64,000 nucleotides of DNA. Origin: JBEDUK01 sp963781595 (GTDB taxonomy: Bacteria > Actinomycetota > UBA4738). Positions within the stretch are counted from its first letter, which is position 1; every line of letters starts with the position of its first letter. The DNA is taken from assembly GCA_963781595.1 (NCBI GenBank), contig CAWAGG010000006.1, forward strand, positions 1,426,001-1,490,000, written 5' to 3'. The translations under genes and the position numbers were made by a program. Below the pieces are notes generated by a model that saw nothing but the letters and a program-made list of their open reading frames with translations, ran no database searches and was not told the origin of the DNA. Shown here piece by piece: positions 16,928 through 26,142 of this stretch.

Positions 16928-17727
16928 CGCGCCCGCCGCGCCTCGCGTTCGGCCATGAACCGCCGGATCCCCTCGCTCGGGGCGCCGCTCCGCCACGCCT
17001 GCCGCCCGGCCTCGTCCTCGCGCGCGATCGCCGCCTCGATCTCCTCGATCCGCGGGCGCAGGAGCTTCAGGTGCCAGCGGTTCGCGAGGCCGCGTTCGAT
17101 CCAGCCTCGGACAAGGGCGAGCGCGGCCGGGAGCACGTCGTCCGCAGCTTCGGTCATACGGTCGATCAGCCCGAGTGCGTGCGCCTCGGCCCCCGGGATC
17201 CGGCGCGCGTCGAGCACGATCGGCAGCGCCCGGCTCCCGAGCGCCCGCGGCAGGAGGTAGCTGGCGGCGTTCGAGATCGTGAGCCCGACCTCGTTCTCCG
17301 GGAACAGGAAGTCCGAACCGGGGAACCCGACCCGCGCGTCGCAGGCCAGCGCGAGCTCGGCCGCTCCGCCCACCGCGATCCCGTTCAGGGCGGCGACGAC
17401 GGGCACCTCGGTCGCCAGCAGCGACCTGGTCAGACCCTGGAAGCGGTCGAGGAGGACCTCGAAGTCCGCCTCGTCGAACCCGCCGGTCGCCGGCAGGTCG
17501 TCGCCCGCCGAGAACGCCCGTCCGGTCCCCGTGATGACGATGCCCGCGGCCATGTCCTCGTGGCCGAGGCGGTCCAGCGCCGCCCCGATGTCCGTGAGCA
17601 TCTCGAGGCTGAGCGCGTTCAGCTTCTCCGGCCGGTCCAGCCGGACGATCGCGACCCCGTCCCCACGTTCGACGACGACATGGCCGCTCTCTCCGCCGCT
17701 GTCGGTGGATACGGTCGACCCGCTCAC
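16924..17727 (-). CDS. Enoyl-CoA hydratase/isomerase (crotonase) family protein
   Basis: A 267-residue crotonase-fold enzyme: RLDRPEKLNALSLEML (substrate pocket), FSAGDDLPA, ALNGIAVGGAAELALACDAR (oxyanion loop) and FLFPENEVGLTISNAASYLL with an acidic residue near the active site. It hydrates or isomerises enoyl-CoA esters in fatty-acid or related catabolism. The first gene of a two-gene unit with the acyl-CoA synthetase. GTG start with a -10 box TAGTCT seven bases upstream and no ribosome site. Confidence 0.9.
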   Translation of the reverse strand: MSGSTVSTDSGGESGHVVVERGDGVAIVRLDRPEKLNALSLEMLTDIGAALDRLGHEDMAAGIVITGTGRAFSAGDDLPATGGFDEADFEVLLDRFQGLTRSLLATEVPVVAALNGIAVGGAAELALACDARVGFPGSDFLFPENEVGLTISNAASYLLPRALGSRALPIVLDARRIPGAEAHALGLIDRMTEAADDVLPAALALVRGWIERGLANRWHLKLLRPRIEEIEAAIAREDEAGRQAWRSGAPSEGIRRFMAEREARRAR

Positions 17728-17734
17728 GCGGAGC

Positions 17735-17740
17735 AGACTA
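17735..17740 (-). promoter_or_regulatory. -10 box (TAGTCT) of the enoyl-CoA hydratase gene, leaderless type
   Basis: On the minus strand TAGTCT ends seven bases before the GTG at 17727. No Shine-Dalgarno sequence lies between. Confidence 0.5.
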
Positions 17741-17825
17741 CCGTGGGGCTGCCGGTCATCCGAGCCGGATGGTCCCGATGCGGCGCCCCGCGCGCTCAGG
17801 GTTCCTTGCGTTCGGTCCCAGGGCG

Positions 17826-18006
17826 TGCTTACTGGGGCGGTTGGGGCGAGTCCCAGATCTACGACACCGGTGCCGCCACGCAGCTCGGACAGTTCCAGCC
17901 GCCCTCCGACGAGGTGTGGGGCGTCGACCCCGACGCCGCGCGGAACCTGGTGCTGGCGAGCGACATGCCCAGCGGCCCGTGGATCATCCGCCCGAAGGGC
18001 CTGTGA
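17826..18006 (+). pseudogene. LVIVD-repeat-type protein, C-terminal remnant
   Basis: About 60 codons reading WGGWGESQIYDTGAATQLGQ then DEVWGVDPDAARNLVLASDM and WIIRPKGL before the stop. This resembles the last repeat of secreted LVIVD/beta-propeller proteins. No start or upstream repeats exist; upstream sequence runs straight into the promoter of the divergent enoyl-CoA hydratase gene. Its end overlaps the end of the convergent TetR gene by 23 bases. Confidence 0.5.
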
Positions 18007-18652
18007 CCTCGGGACGCCTGTAGCCGGCGAGCACGGCGTCGACGACCTTCGCGGCGAACGCGCGGTCGAGCTTCCCGCCGAACACGAGCCGGAAGTAGAC
18101 CGGACCGACGAGCAGCTCGGTTGCGATGTCCAGATCGACGTCTGCCCGGAGGTCGCCGCGCCGGATGCCGCGCTCGACCACCCGCGCGATCTCCTCGCGA
18201 CGGGCGGCGACGACCGTGGCCCGGAAGGGATCGCCGAGGGACGGGTCGACGGCGATCTCCGACAGCAGGGCGCGAACGACGGGTCCGAACGGGGTCTTCG
18301 TGAGGGCCCGGATCGGGTTCATGACCGCGGCCAGGAGCTCGGCGCGCGTGTCGCCGGTATCGGGGATCGCGATGTGCGGCGACGCGAGCTCGAGCAGCAG
18401 CTCGAGCGCGAGTGCTTCCTTCGACGACCACCGCCGGTAGATCGCAGCCTTGCCGACGCCGGCTCTCGCCGCGACGTGTTCGAGCCGGAGGTTGCCGAAG
18501 CCCTCCTGGACGATCAGGTCCCGCGCCGCGTCCAGGATCGCACGGTGGACCTCGTCGCTGCGCGGCCGTCCCCGCCGGACCGGGACCGCCGCAAGCACGG
18601 CGGAGACGGCTCGTCTGGCCGACCCCCGCGGCGTGCTTTGACGCGAGCTCAT
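17984..18652 (-). CDS. TetR/AcrR-family transcriptional regulator
   Basis: A 222-residue regulator. Residues about 30-80 form the TetR helix-turn-helix: RAILDAARDLIVQEGF, then VAARAGVGKAAIYRRWSSKE. The C-terminal ligand domain resembles the TetR_C_11-like group found with efflux and catabolic genes. The ATG at 18652 gives an N-terminal Ser/Arg-rich arm. An inverted repeat 12 bases upstream is its probable operator, so it likely represses itself and the divergent gene at 18717. Confidence 0.9.
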   Translation of the reverse strand: MSSRQSTPRGSARRAVSAVLAAVPVRRGRPRSDEVHRAILDAARDLIVQEGFGNLRLEHVAARAGVGKAAIYRRWSSKEALALELLLELASPHIAIPDTGDTRAELLAAVMNPIRALTKTPFGPVVRALLSEIAVDPSLGDPFRATVVAARREEIARVVERGIRRGDLRADVDLDIATELLVGPVYFRLVFGGKLDRAFAAKVVDAVLAGYRRPEVTGPSGG

Positions 18653-18663
18653 GACGACGATAG

Positions 18664-18683
18664 GATACGGAACGAACCGTATC
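18664..18683. promoter_or_regulatory. Probable TetR operator: GATACGG-n6-CCGTATC
   Basis: A perfect 7+7 inverted repeat with a six-base spacer, between the divergent TetR gene (starts 18652) and the small gene at 18717. Length and symmetry fit a TetR dimer site. Occupancy would block both directions. Confidence 0.7.
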
Positions 18684-18716
18684 GTTATCAAGCGACACCG
18701 GGAAGCGGGAAACGCG

Positions 18717-18956
18717 ATGGGCATGCCGATGGGACCCACGACGGATGCTCGGGCCCTCGAGCGGCTCGAGCTCGAACAGCAGCGCACGCGATGGTGCGAA
18801 GCGTGCGGCTCGCCGACGGCGGTGTTCGAACGGGACGGCGCGCTGTGGCTCGGATGCGCCTCGATCCGGGAGCCGAGGCCGAGGCTCCGGAGCGTGCTGG
18901 CGCAGTACTTCCCTGGGGGCCACACGCGTCGCGTCGTGCTCCCGGCGGCTGCCTGA
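18717..18956 (+). CDS. Small Cys-motif protein, unknown function
   Basis: 79 residues: an N-terminal helix (DARALERLELEQQRTRW), then CEACGSPTAVFERDGALWLGC, a zinc-ribbon-like C-x2-C...C arrangement, and a basic C-terminus. It lies just beyond the TetR operator and 25 bases before the molybdopterin enzyme, so it may be TetR-controlled. The ribosome site is weak. I recognise no family. Confidence 0.6.
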   Translation: MGMPMGPTTDARALERLELEQQRTRWCEACGSPTAVFERDGALWLGCASIREPRPRLRSVLAQYFPGGHTRRVVLPAAA

Positions 18957-18969
18957 TCGCGAAGGCCCG

Positions 18970-18975
18970 TACGAT
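18970..18975 (+). promoter_or_regulatory. -10 box (TACGAT) of the molybdopterin oxidoreductase gene, leaderless type
   Basis: TACGAT ends six bases before the GTG at 18982 and lies just after the upstream stop codon. The enzyme gene therefore seems to have its own start of transcription. Confidence 0.5.
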
Positions 18976-18981
18976 GGCCGG

Positions 18982-21018
18982 GTGGCCGGCCGCCAGATCG
19001 TCCTCACGACGTGCCCGCGCGACTGCTACGACGCGTGCGGGATCCAGGTCGTCACCCGGAACGGGACGATCGAACAGGTCAGGGGCGATCCTGGTCACGC
19101 GGTCGCGCGGGGCAAGCTCTGCCGCAAGTGCGCGGTCGGCTACAACGGGGTCTGGCGCGATCCGTCAGCCAGGTTGACGACACCGCTCCGCCGCTCCGGA
19201 CCGAAGGGCTCCGGTTCGTTCGAGCCGATCGCCTGGGGCGAGGCGATCGACGCGACCGCGGAGCGGCTCGACGGCATCGTGTCGACGGTCGGTCCCGGCG
19301 CGATCCTGAACGCCCACTACACGGGGACGTGTTCGTTGCTGGCGGGCTCCTTCCCGATGCGGTTCTTCAACCGGCTCGGAGCCACCGAGGTCGACCCCGA
19401 CAGCGTGTGCAACAAAGCGGGCCACGTCGCGCTCGACCAGGTGTTCGGCACGTCCCAGGACGGGTTCGATCCCCGTTCGGCGAAGGACGCGCGGTGCATC
19501 CTCGTGTGGGGCGCGAACCCGTCGACGTCGGCTCCGCACGTCGACGCGCAGTGGCTCGCCGAGGCACCCGGGACGATCGTGGTGGTCGACCCGATCCGCA
19601 CGCCGACCGCGATCCGCGCCGACCTGCACCTCCAACCGTTCCCCGGATCGGACGCCGCGCTCGCCTTCGCGCTGCTGCACGTGCTGCGCCGGGACGGGTT
19701 CGTCGACGACGGCTTCGTCGAGGCGCACACGACCGGCTGGCCCGAGCTCGAACCGCTCCTCCCGCCGTGCACCCCCGACTGGGGGGAGCGCATGACGGGG
19801 GTCCCGGCCGCGTCGATCGAGCGCGCCGCGCGGATCTACGGCGAGGGCCCGTCGCTGCTGTGGATGGGACAGGGCTTCCAGCGGCAGCGGTTCGGCGGGA
19901 ACGCGATGCGCGCCTGCGCCATGCTGCCTGCGGTCACGGGGAACGTCGGGAAGCCGGGGGCCGGGTTCCTCTACCTGAACGGCACGGGGAACCGTGGTAT
20001 CGACGACGACGACCTCTCGGGCGCGCATCTCGCGCCGGACCCGCCGGCGACGAAGCCGGACCCGATCAGCCAGATGGACCTCGCGGCCACCCTCGAGGAT
20101 CCGGCAGGGAGCCGGGCGTTCATCTGCTGGAACATCAACCCCGCCGCGTCGAGCCCAGAGCAGGCGCGGCTGCGCCGCGCGCTCGAGCGCGAGGACCTGT
20201 TCACCGTCGTCGTCGACCTGTTCCCGACCGACACCGCCTCGTTCGGCGACATCGTCCTGCCGGCGGCGAGCTTCCTGGAGTTCGACGACCTGGTCATCTC
20301 CTACTTCGACCTGACGATCTCCGCGCAGGTCAAGGCCACCGAGCCGATCGGTGACGCACTGCCGAACCAGGAGATCTTCCGCCGGCTGGCGCGTGCGATG
20401 GGCTACACGGACCCCGAGCTGTTCGAACCGGACCGCGACGTGATCGAACGCCTCCTCGCCGGCACGGGCGTCGGGGTCGACTTCGCCCGGCTGGCGTCGC
20501 TGGGGACCGTGCCGTACCGGGAGGACCCGATCGTGGCGTTCGCCGACCTGCGGTTCCCGACGCCGAGCGGCCGCATCGAGGTCGCGTCCGAACGCGCCGG
20601 ACGGGACGGTCACCCTCGCGTCCCGCAGCCGACGGCCGAGCCACGACCGGAGGCCGGGCGATTCCGGCTGCTGTCGCCGGCGTCGCCGTGGCTGATGAAC
20701 GACAGCTTCGCGAACGACGAACGGATCGCTCGGCAGCTGGGAGAGGCCTGGGTCGCGATGCACCCCGACGACGCGCGCGAGCGCGGCCTGGCCGACGGTG
20801 ACGAGGTCGAGGTCGCGAACGCGACCGGCCGGCTCCGGCTGCGATTGCGTCTGTCCGACGAGGTCCTGCCCGGCGTGGTGCTCTCCCCGAAAGGTCGCTG
20901 GCCGAAGCGCGAGCCCGGCGGCGCGAACGTGAACGTCCTCAACCCCGGCGAGAAGGCCGACATGGGGGGGAGCACGGCCGTCCACAGCGTGGAGGTCTCG
21001 GTCGACCCGGTCGCGTGA
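18982..21018 (+). CDS. Molybdopterin-dependent oxidoreductase (DMSO-reductase family)
   Basis: A 678-residue catalytic subunit. The N-terminus carries the four Cys of a [4Fe-4S] cluster, CPRDCYDAC and, 30 residues on, CRKC. The central part binds bis-molybdopterin-guanine dinucleotide (CILVWGANPSTSAPH; FICWNINPAASSPEQ; PTDTASFGDIVLPAASFLE), with a possible molybdenum ligand Cys in DSVCNKAGH. The last 120 residues are the cofactor-capping domain (MHPDDARERGLADGDEVEV). No Tat signal and no electron-transfer or anchor subunit is nearby, so it is probably a soluble cytoplasmic enzyme. The substrate is unknown. Confidence 0.9.
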   Translation: MAGRQIVLTTCPRDCYDACGIQVVTRNGTIEQVRGDPGHAVARGKLCRKCAVGYNGVWRDPSARLTTPLRRSGPKGSGSFEPIAWGEAIDATAERLDGIVSTVGPGAILNAHYTGTCSLLAGSFPMRFFNRLGATEVDPDSVCNKAGHVALDQVFGTSQDGFDPRSAKDARCILVWGANPSTSAPHVDAQWLAEAPGTIVVVDPIRTPTAIRADLHLQPFPGSDAALAFALLHVLRRDGFVDDGFVEAHTTGWPELEPLLPPCTPDWGERMTGVPAASIERAARIYGEGPSLLWMGQGFQRQRFGGNAMRACAMLPAVTGNVGKPGAGFLYLNGTGNRGIDDDDLSGAHLAPDPPATKPDPISQMDLAATLEDPAGSRAFICWNINPAASSPEQARLRRALEREDLFTVVVDLFPTDTASFGDIVLPAASFLEFDDLVISYFDLTISAQVKATEPIGDALPNQEIFRRLARAMGYTDPELFEPDRDVIERLLAGTGVGVDFARLASLGTVPYREDPIVAFADLRFPTPSGRIEVASERAGRDGHPRVPQPTAEPRPEAGRFRLLSPASPWLMNDSFANDERIARQLGEAWVAMHPDDARERGLADGDEVEVANATGRLRLRLRLSDEVLPGVVLSPKGRWPKREPGGANVNVLNPGEKADMGGSTAVHSVEVSVDPVA

Positions 21019-21068
21019 GCGACCGCGCAGGTGGAAGGCCGCATCGGCGGTCAACCACGAGCGCGTCC

Positions 21069-21074
21069 GATATG
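21069..21074 (+). promoter_or_regulatory. Possible -10 box (TATGGT) of the MMPL gene
   Basis: TATGGT lies 58 bases before the chosen GTG start, and a GGAGG ribosome site lies between, so this gene would have a normal leader. No clear -35 box. Confidence 0.35.
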
Positions 21075-21132
21075 GTGGGTTCGTCCACCCGAACGTTCTT
21101 CCCGTCCACCCAGATCGGAGGTCGTCGAGCTC

Positions 21133-23340
21133 GTGCGTGCCCTCGCCACATGGTCGTTCCGCCATCGCTGGCTGGTCGTTGGCGGCTGGATCCTGGCGCT
21201 GATCGTCATCTCCGGCATCTCCCGCGCCGTCGGGACCGCGTACTCGAACGACTTCTCGCTCCCGGACACCGAGTCGACCAGGGCGATCGACCTGCTCACC
21301 TCCGTCGCGCCCGCATCCGCGGGTGACACCGACCAGATCGTCTTCGCGACGCGCGACGCCACGAAGGTGACCGACCCGTCGGTCCAGGCGCAGATCGAGC
21401 CGATGCTCGCAGAGGTGGCGAAGCTCCCGCACGTCACGAACGTTCTGAGCCCGTACTCCGAAGCCGGCGCCGCGCAGATCAGCAAGGACGGCACGGTCGC
21501 CTTCGCCAACGTGACGTTCGACGTGCAGGCGCAGGACGTCTCGCTCGCCGCGGCGAAACGGTTCGTCGACACCGCGAAGTCCGCCGCAGGCCCGAACCTC
21601 ATCGTCGGGGCGTCCGGCCTGGTGGCGTCCCAAGCGACCCCGCCCTCGGTCGGCGGGACCGGCTTCGGGATCATCGCCGCCGGCGTGGTGCTGTTCATCG
21701 TCTTCGGTTCGCTGTTCGCGATGCTGCTGCCGCTCGCGTCCGCACTGATCTCGCTGGGCACGGCGCTCGGCGTGATCGGCCTGCTCTCGCACGTCCTCGG
21801 GATGCCGGACTTCTCCAGCGAACTGGTCCTGCTGATCGGCTTGGGCGTCGGTATCGATTACGCGCTGTTCATCGTCTCGCGGCACCGGCAGGGGTTGCTC
21901 GCCGGGCGGGACGTCGAGTCGTCGGTGGTGGTCGCGATCGACACCTCGGGGCGGGCCGTGCTGTTCGCGGGCATCATCGTGTGCATCGCGCTGCTCGGGA
22001 TGTTCGCGCTGGGCATCTCGTTCCTGTACGGCCTCGCGATCGCCGCCAGCATCGGCGTGCTGTTCACGATGGCGGCGGCGCTCACGCTTCTGCCGGCGCT
22101 GCTCGGGTTCCTCGGCCCGAAGGTGCTGTCGCGCCGACAGCGGCGGAAGCTCGCGGCGACCGGCCCGGTCGGCGCGCGGAAGGACGGCTTCTGGTTCCGC
22201 TGGGCGGGCACGGTCGAACGGCACCCGATCGTGGCGGGCACCGTGGCGCTCGTCGTCATCGTCGCGCTGGCCATGCCGTTCCTCTCGCTGCGGCTCGGGT
22301 CGTCCGACGAGGGCAACGATCCGGTCGGTTCTCCCACGCGGACGGCCTACGACCTGCTGGCGAAGGGCTTCGGACCCGGCTTCAACGGGCCGCTGCAGAT
22401 CACCGCGCAGCTCCACGGCCAGGGCGACCAGGCCGCGCTGGATCGCGTCGCCGCGGCCGTCGCCGCCGACCCGCAGGTCGTGGCCGTGACGCCCCCGGTC
22501 GTGATCCCCGTGAAGGACGGCACGAAGGTCGCCGTGTTCGGCGCGTATCCGAGCTCGGCCCCGCAGGACGCCGCCACCACCGAGCTGATCGACCGCCTCC
22601 GCGCCGACACGATCCCGCCGGCCGTGGAGGGTTCGAACCTCACGGTCTACGTGGGAGGGATCACGGCGATCTTCGCGGACTTCGCCGACGTGCTGACCGC
22701 GAAGCTCCCCCTGTTCATCGGCGTCGTCGTCCTGCTGTCGTTCCTGCTCCTGGCCATCGTGTTCCGGAGCATCCTCGTGCCGATCACCGCGGCCGTGATG
22801 AACCTCCTGTCGGCCGCCGCGGCGTTCGGCATCCTGACCGCGGTGTTCCAGTGGGGATGGCTGGGCGGGGTGTTCGGCGTGAACCGCACCGGCCCGGTGG
22901 AGTCGTTCCTTCCCGTGATGCTGTTCGCGATCCTGTTCGGCCTGTCGATGGACTACGAGGTCTTCCTCGTGATGCGGATCCACGAGGAGTGGCTGCGCAC
23001 CGGGGACAACCGGGAGGCGGTGCGCCGGGGACTCGCGGTCACAGGCCGGACGATCACCGCGGCCGCCGTGATCATGGTGCTGGTCTTCGGGTCGTTCATC
23101 CTGGGCGGCCAGCGGATCATCAAGGAGTTCGGCCTGGGGCTCGCGGCGGCGATCCTCGTGGATGCCGTCGTGATCCGCAGCGCCCTCGTGCCGTCGCTGA
23201 TGCTGCTCTTCGGCAAGGCGAACTGGTGGTTCCCGTCCTGGCTCGATCGCGTGCTCCCGAAGATCCACGTGGAGCCCGAGGACCTGGACGAGCTGGATGA
23301 GGACGTGCCGAGGGGCGAGCTCGAGGCCGCGCCCGCCTGA
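21133..23340 (+). CDS. MMPL/RND-family membrane transporter
   Basis: A 735-residue protein with two halves, each one helix, a long extracytoplasmic loop and five helices, the MMPL/RND plan. Conserved stretches: FRHRWLVVGGWILAL (first helix), ELVLLIGLGVGIDYALFIVS and its repeat MLFAILFGLSMDYEVFLVMR, which carry the proton-relay Asp-Tyr pairs. Such transporters export lipids or small molecules using the proton gradient. GTG at 21133 fits because GGAGG lies 11 bases upstream and hydrophobic sequence follows at once; the frame is open further upstream. The acidic C-terminus (EDLDELDEDVPRGE) is cytoplasmic. Confidence 0.9.
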   Translation: MRALATWSFRHRWLVVGGWILALIVISGISRAVGTAYSNDFSLPDTESTRAIDLLTSVAPASAGDTDQIVFATRDATKVTDPSVQAQIEPMLAEVAKLPHVTNVLSPYSEAGAAQISKDGTVAFANVTFDVQAQDVSLAAAKRFVDTAKSAAGPNLIVGASGLVASQATPPSVGGTGFGIIAAGVVLFIVFGSLFAMLLPLASALISLGTALGVIGLLSHVLGMPDFSSELVLLIGLGVGIDYALFIVSRHRQGLLAGRDVESSVVVAIDTSGRAVLFAGIIVCIALLGMFALGISFLYGLAIAASIGVLFTMAAALTLLPALLGFLGPKVLSRRQRRKLAATGPVGARKDGFWFRWAGTVERHPIVAGTVALVVIVALAMPFLSLRLGSSDEGNDPVGSPTRTAYDLLAKGFGPGFNGPLQITAQLHGQGDQAALDRVAAAVAADPQVVAVTPPVVIPVKDGTKVAVFGAYPSSAPQDAATTELIDRLRADTIPPAVEGSNLTVYVGGITAIFADFADVLTAKLPLFIGVVVLLSFLLLAIVFRSILVPITAAVMNLLSAAAAFGILTAVFQWGWLGGVFGVNRTGPVESFLPVMLFAILFGLSMDYEVFLVMRIHEEWLRTGDNREAVRRGLAVTGRTITAAAVIMVLVFGSFILGGQRIIKEFGLGLAAAILVDAVVIRSALVPSLMLLFGKANWWFPSWLDRVLPKIHVEPEDLDELDEDVPRGELEAAPA

Positions 23341-23357
23341 GGGACCGGTGGAGCGGG

Positions 23358-23363
23358 TATCAT
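23358..23363 (+). promoter_or_regulatory. Possible -10 box (TATCAT) of the ABC exporter operon
   Basis: TATCAT lies 65 bases before the GTG of the ATPase gene; a GGAGGGAG ribosome site precedes the start. The three exporter genes follow with overlaps or 2-base gaps. Confidence 0.4.
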
Positions 23364-23428
23364 CTGCGGCGATGCGAAGCCGTTGACTCGATAACCGATC
23401 CCGCCTTCCACCCGGAGGGAGCGTCGCC

Positions 23429-24437
23429 GTGTCCGAGTCAACCCGGTCATCCGTGTTATCGCCCGTCATCCACGTCTCCGATCTGCGCAAGACCTTCAAG
23501 GTCCCCGAGCGCGAGCCCGGGGTGAAGGCCGCCCTCCACAGCCTCGTTCGCCGGAAGCATCGGGACGTCGACGCGGTCGCCGGTGTCTCGTTCGATATCG
23601 AACCCGGGGAGGTCGTCGGGTTCCTGGGGCCGAACGGCGCCGGCAAGACGACGACGCCTGAAGATGCTCGCCGGCCTCCTGTTCCCGACGGGCGGCGAGG
23701 GGCGCGTGCTCGGCTTCACGCCGAACCGGCGAGAGAAGGACTTCCTGCGCCAGATCACGCTGGTGATGGGGAACCGCAACCAGCTCCAGTGGGACATCCC
23801 GGCGATGGATTCGTTCGAGCTGAACCGCGCGATCTACCGGATCCCCGAGGACGCCTACCGTGAGACGCGCGACGAGCTGATCGAACTGCTCGATGTCGGC
23901 GACCTGGTCCGCAAGCCCGTGCGGACCCTGTCGCTCGGCGAACGGATGAAGGTGGAGATCGTCGGGTCGCTCCTGCATCGCCCGCGCGTGCTGTTCCTCG
24001 ACGAGCCCACGATCGGGCTGGACGTGACGATGCAGAAGCGGATCCGTTCGTTCGTCGCCGAATACAACCGGCGGCACGATGCCACGGTGCTGCTGACGAG
24101 CCACTACATGGCGGACGTCCAGGCGCTCTGCAAGCGGGTGATCGTGATCCACCACGGCCGGATCCTCTACGACGGCGACCTCGCGGCCTTGTCGGACCGG
24201 TTCGCGGCCTACAAGACGATCGGGGTCGACCTGATGGACGGCGCCGCGGACCTCACGCCGTACGGCGAGGTGGTCGAGCGCGACGGCGACCACGTCGTGC
24301 TCCGGATCCCGAAGGCCGACGCGTCGAAGCTCACCGCCCGGATCCTCTCCGAGGTGCAGGTGGCCGACCTCACGATCGAGGACCCGCCGATCGAGGACGT
24401 GATCGAGATGGTGTTCGCGCAGGAGGCGCCGGCGTGA
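23429..24437 (+). CDS. ABC-2 exporter ATPase (one frameshift)
   Basis: About 335 residues when repaired. Walker A GPNGAGKTTT, the variant signature LSLGERMK, Walker B VLFLDEPTIGLD and the H-loop LTSHYMADV, with a C-terminal domain ending IEMVFAQEAPA. The long insert before Walker A (VKAALHSLVRRKHRDVDAV) marks the subgroup that pairs with two ABC-2 permeases. One extra C near 23656 (acg-c-ctg) shifts the frame right after Walker A. The first gene of a three-gene exporter; overlaps the first permease by four bases. Confidence 0.85.
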
Positions 24438-25303
24438 GCACGCGCCTCGACGCGACGACGCAGCGATGGCGGCCGCTGCTGCCGGAGGCCGGCCGGGTGC
24501 GTTCGATGCTCAGCCTTTACGGCGGCACGATGAAGACGTCGATCATCTCGGGCTTCCAGTACCGGATCGCCGCAGTACTTCTACATGTTCGGCATGCTCG
24601 CCGAGCCCGTGATCTACCTGGTGGTGTGGTCGACCGATCGCGACGCAGCAGGGCGGCTCGGTCGACGGGTTCACGCCGGCGGACTTCGCCGCCTACTACA
24701 TCGTCTGGACGCTCGTGCGCCAGATGAACATCACGTTCACCCCGTTCGGCTGGGAGGAGCGGATCCGCGAGGGGCAATTCGCCGGGCAGCTGCTGCGCCC
24801 CGTCCACCCGATCCACTACGACATCGCGGACATCGCCGGGTGGAAGATCGTGTCGATCGTGCTCTGGCTGCCGATCGCCGTGGTCCTGTCCTGGTTGTTC
24901 CACCCGAACCTGCACCCGACGGGACTGGAGATCGTCGTGTTCTCCGTCGCGATCTGGGGCGCGTACCTGATCCGCACGATGAACACGTGGATCCTCGGCA
25001 TGCTCGCGTTCTGGAGCACACGCGTGACCGCGATCTTCGAGGCGTACTTCGTGGTCGAACTGCTGCTCTCGGGCCGGCTCGTGCCGATGCAGCTGATGCC
25101 CGTGTGGGTCCAGGACCTGGCGAACCTGCTGCCGTTCAAGTGGACGTTCGGCTACCCGATCGAGTCGCTGACCGGTGGGCTGCCGGCCGCGCAGCTGGTC
25201 GGCGGCCTCGGCGATGCAGGCGCTCTGGACGACGCTGGGCGCGCTCGGTGTCGCCGTCGTCTGGCGCAGAGCGGTCCGGCGCTTCGCCTCGGTGGGGAAC
25301 TGA
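24434..25303 (+). CDS. ABC-2 family permease, first subunit (three frameshifts)
   Basis: About 288 residues when repaired, with six hydrophobic helices. Readable blocks: FQYRIAQYFYMFGMLAEPV, then VDGFTPADFAAYYIVWTLV, GWEERIREGQFAGQLLRPVH and WKIVSIVLWLPIAVVLSWLF. Extra single bases precede CAG (near 24574), ATC (near 24641) and ATG (near 25214), all between codons. The protein fits the ABC-2 permeases that come in pairs with the preceding ATPase type. The substrate is unknown. Confidence 0.8.
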
Positions 25304-25305
25304 CG

Positions 25306-26132
25306 ATGGCCTCGAGGATGGGCGCGCGCCGGCGGTTCGAGCCACTGCGGCCGTTCCGCATCGCGTGGCTGCTACTTCCGCGATCGGGGCGATGAACGAG
25401 CTGCAGTACCGGGTGAACTTCTTCATCCAGGTCTTCCAGTCCTTCCTGGCGCTCGGGACCGGCCTGATCGTTCTGTCGCTGGTGTTCAGTCACACGACGG
25501 AGCTGAACGGATGGACGCGTCCCCAGCTCCTGGCGATCCTCGGCGTGCAGATCCTGATGTCGGGCGTGATCCACACGTTCATCCAGCCGAACATGACCCA
25601 CCTGCTCGGGGACATCCGCGACGGCAAGCTGGACTTCGCGCTCACCAAGCCGGAGGACTCGCAGGTGATCGTCAGCGTCCGCGACGTGCGGATCTGGCAG
25701 GCCACGGACATCGTGTCGGGCCTGGTCGTCCTCGTCGTGGCGATCGTGCAGCTCGGCAACGGTCTCGACGCCTGGGACGCGCTCGCGTTCGTCGTGGCGC
25801 TCCTGATCGGGTGCGTGATGCTCTACTGCTTCTGGCTGGCGATCACGACCGGCGGGTTCTGGCTGATCCGGATGGATCAGGTCGTCGAGCTGTTCGAAGG
25901 CGTCTTCCAGAGCGGGCGATGGCCGGTCGGCGTCTACCCAGGGTGGCTGCGGATCGGCCTGACGTTCCTGGTGCCGATCGCGTTCGCGGTGACGATCCCG
26001 GCGCAGGCGTTGACGTCGCGGCTGACCGGCGGGACGCTCGCGTTCGCGGCCGGCCTCGCGATCGTGTTCGTCGTGCTCACCCGGATCTTCTGGCGTGTCG
26101 GCCTGAAGCACTACGGGGGCGCGTCGGCCTGA
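25306..26132 (+). CDS. ABC-2 family permease, second subunit (two frameshifts)
   Basis: About 274 residues when repaired, related to the first permease: MNELQYRVNFFIQVFQSFL, IQPNMTHLLGDIRDGKLDF then ALTKPEDSQ, and six helices. Two extra bases near 25372 and 25381 (before TAC and ATC in LL-YFR-IGAMNEL) shift the start relative to the rest. An in-frame ATG at 25392, after the lesions, could still start a nearly complete protein. Confidence 0.8.
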
Positions 26133-26142
26133 GTCCAGCGGC

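Noticed and set aside
19165..23646. A 1493-codon open frame on the minus strand
   Set aside because: It is the antisense shadow of the molybdopterin oxidoreductase and MMPL genes. The product is Arg/His/Asp-rich without any domain, as expected from G/C-biased third positions on the other strand.
24585..26132. A single 515-codon fusion of both ABC permeases
   Set aside because: The first part is out of frame. Repairing the codon-boundary shifts gives two normal permeases with a stop at 25301 and a start at 25306.
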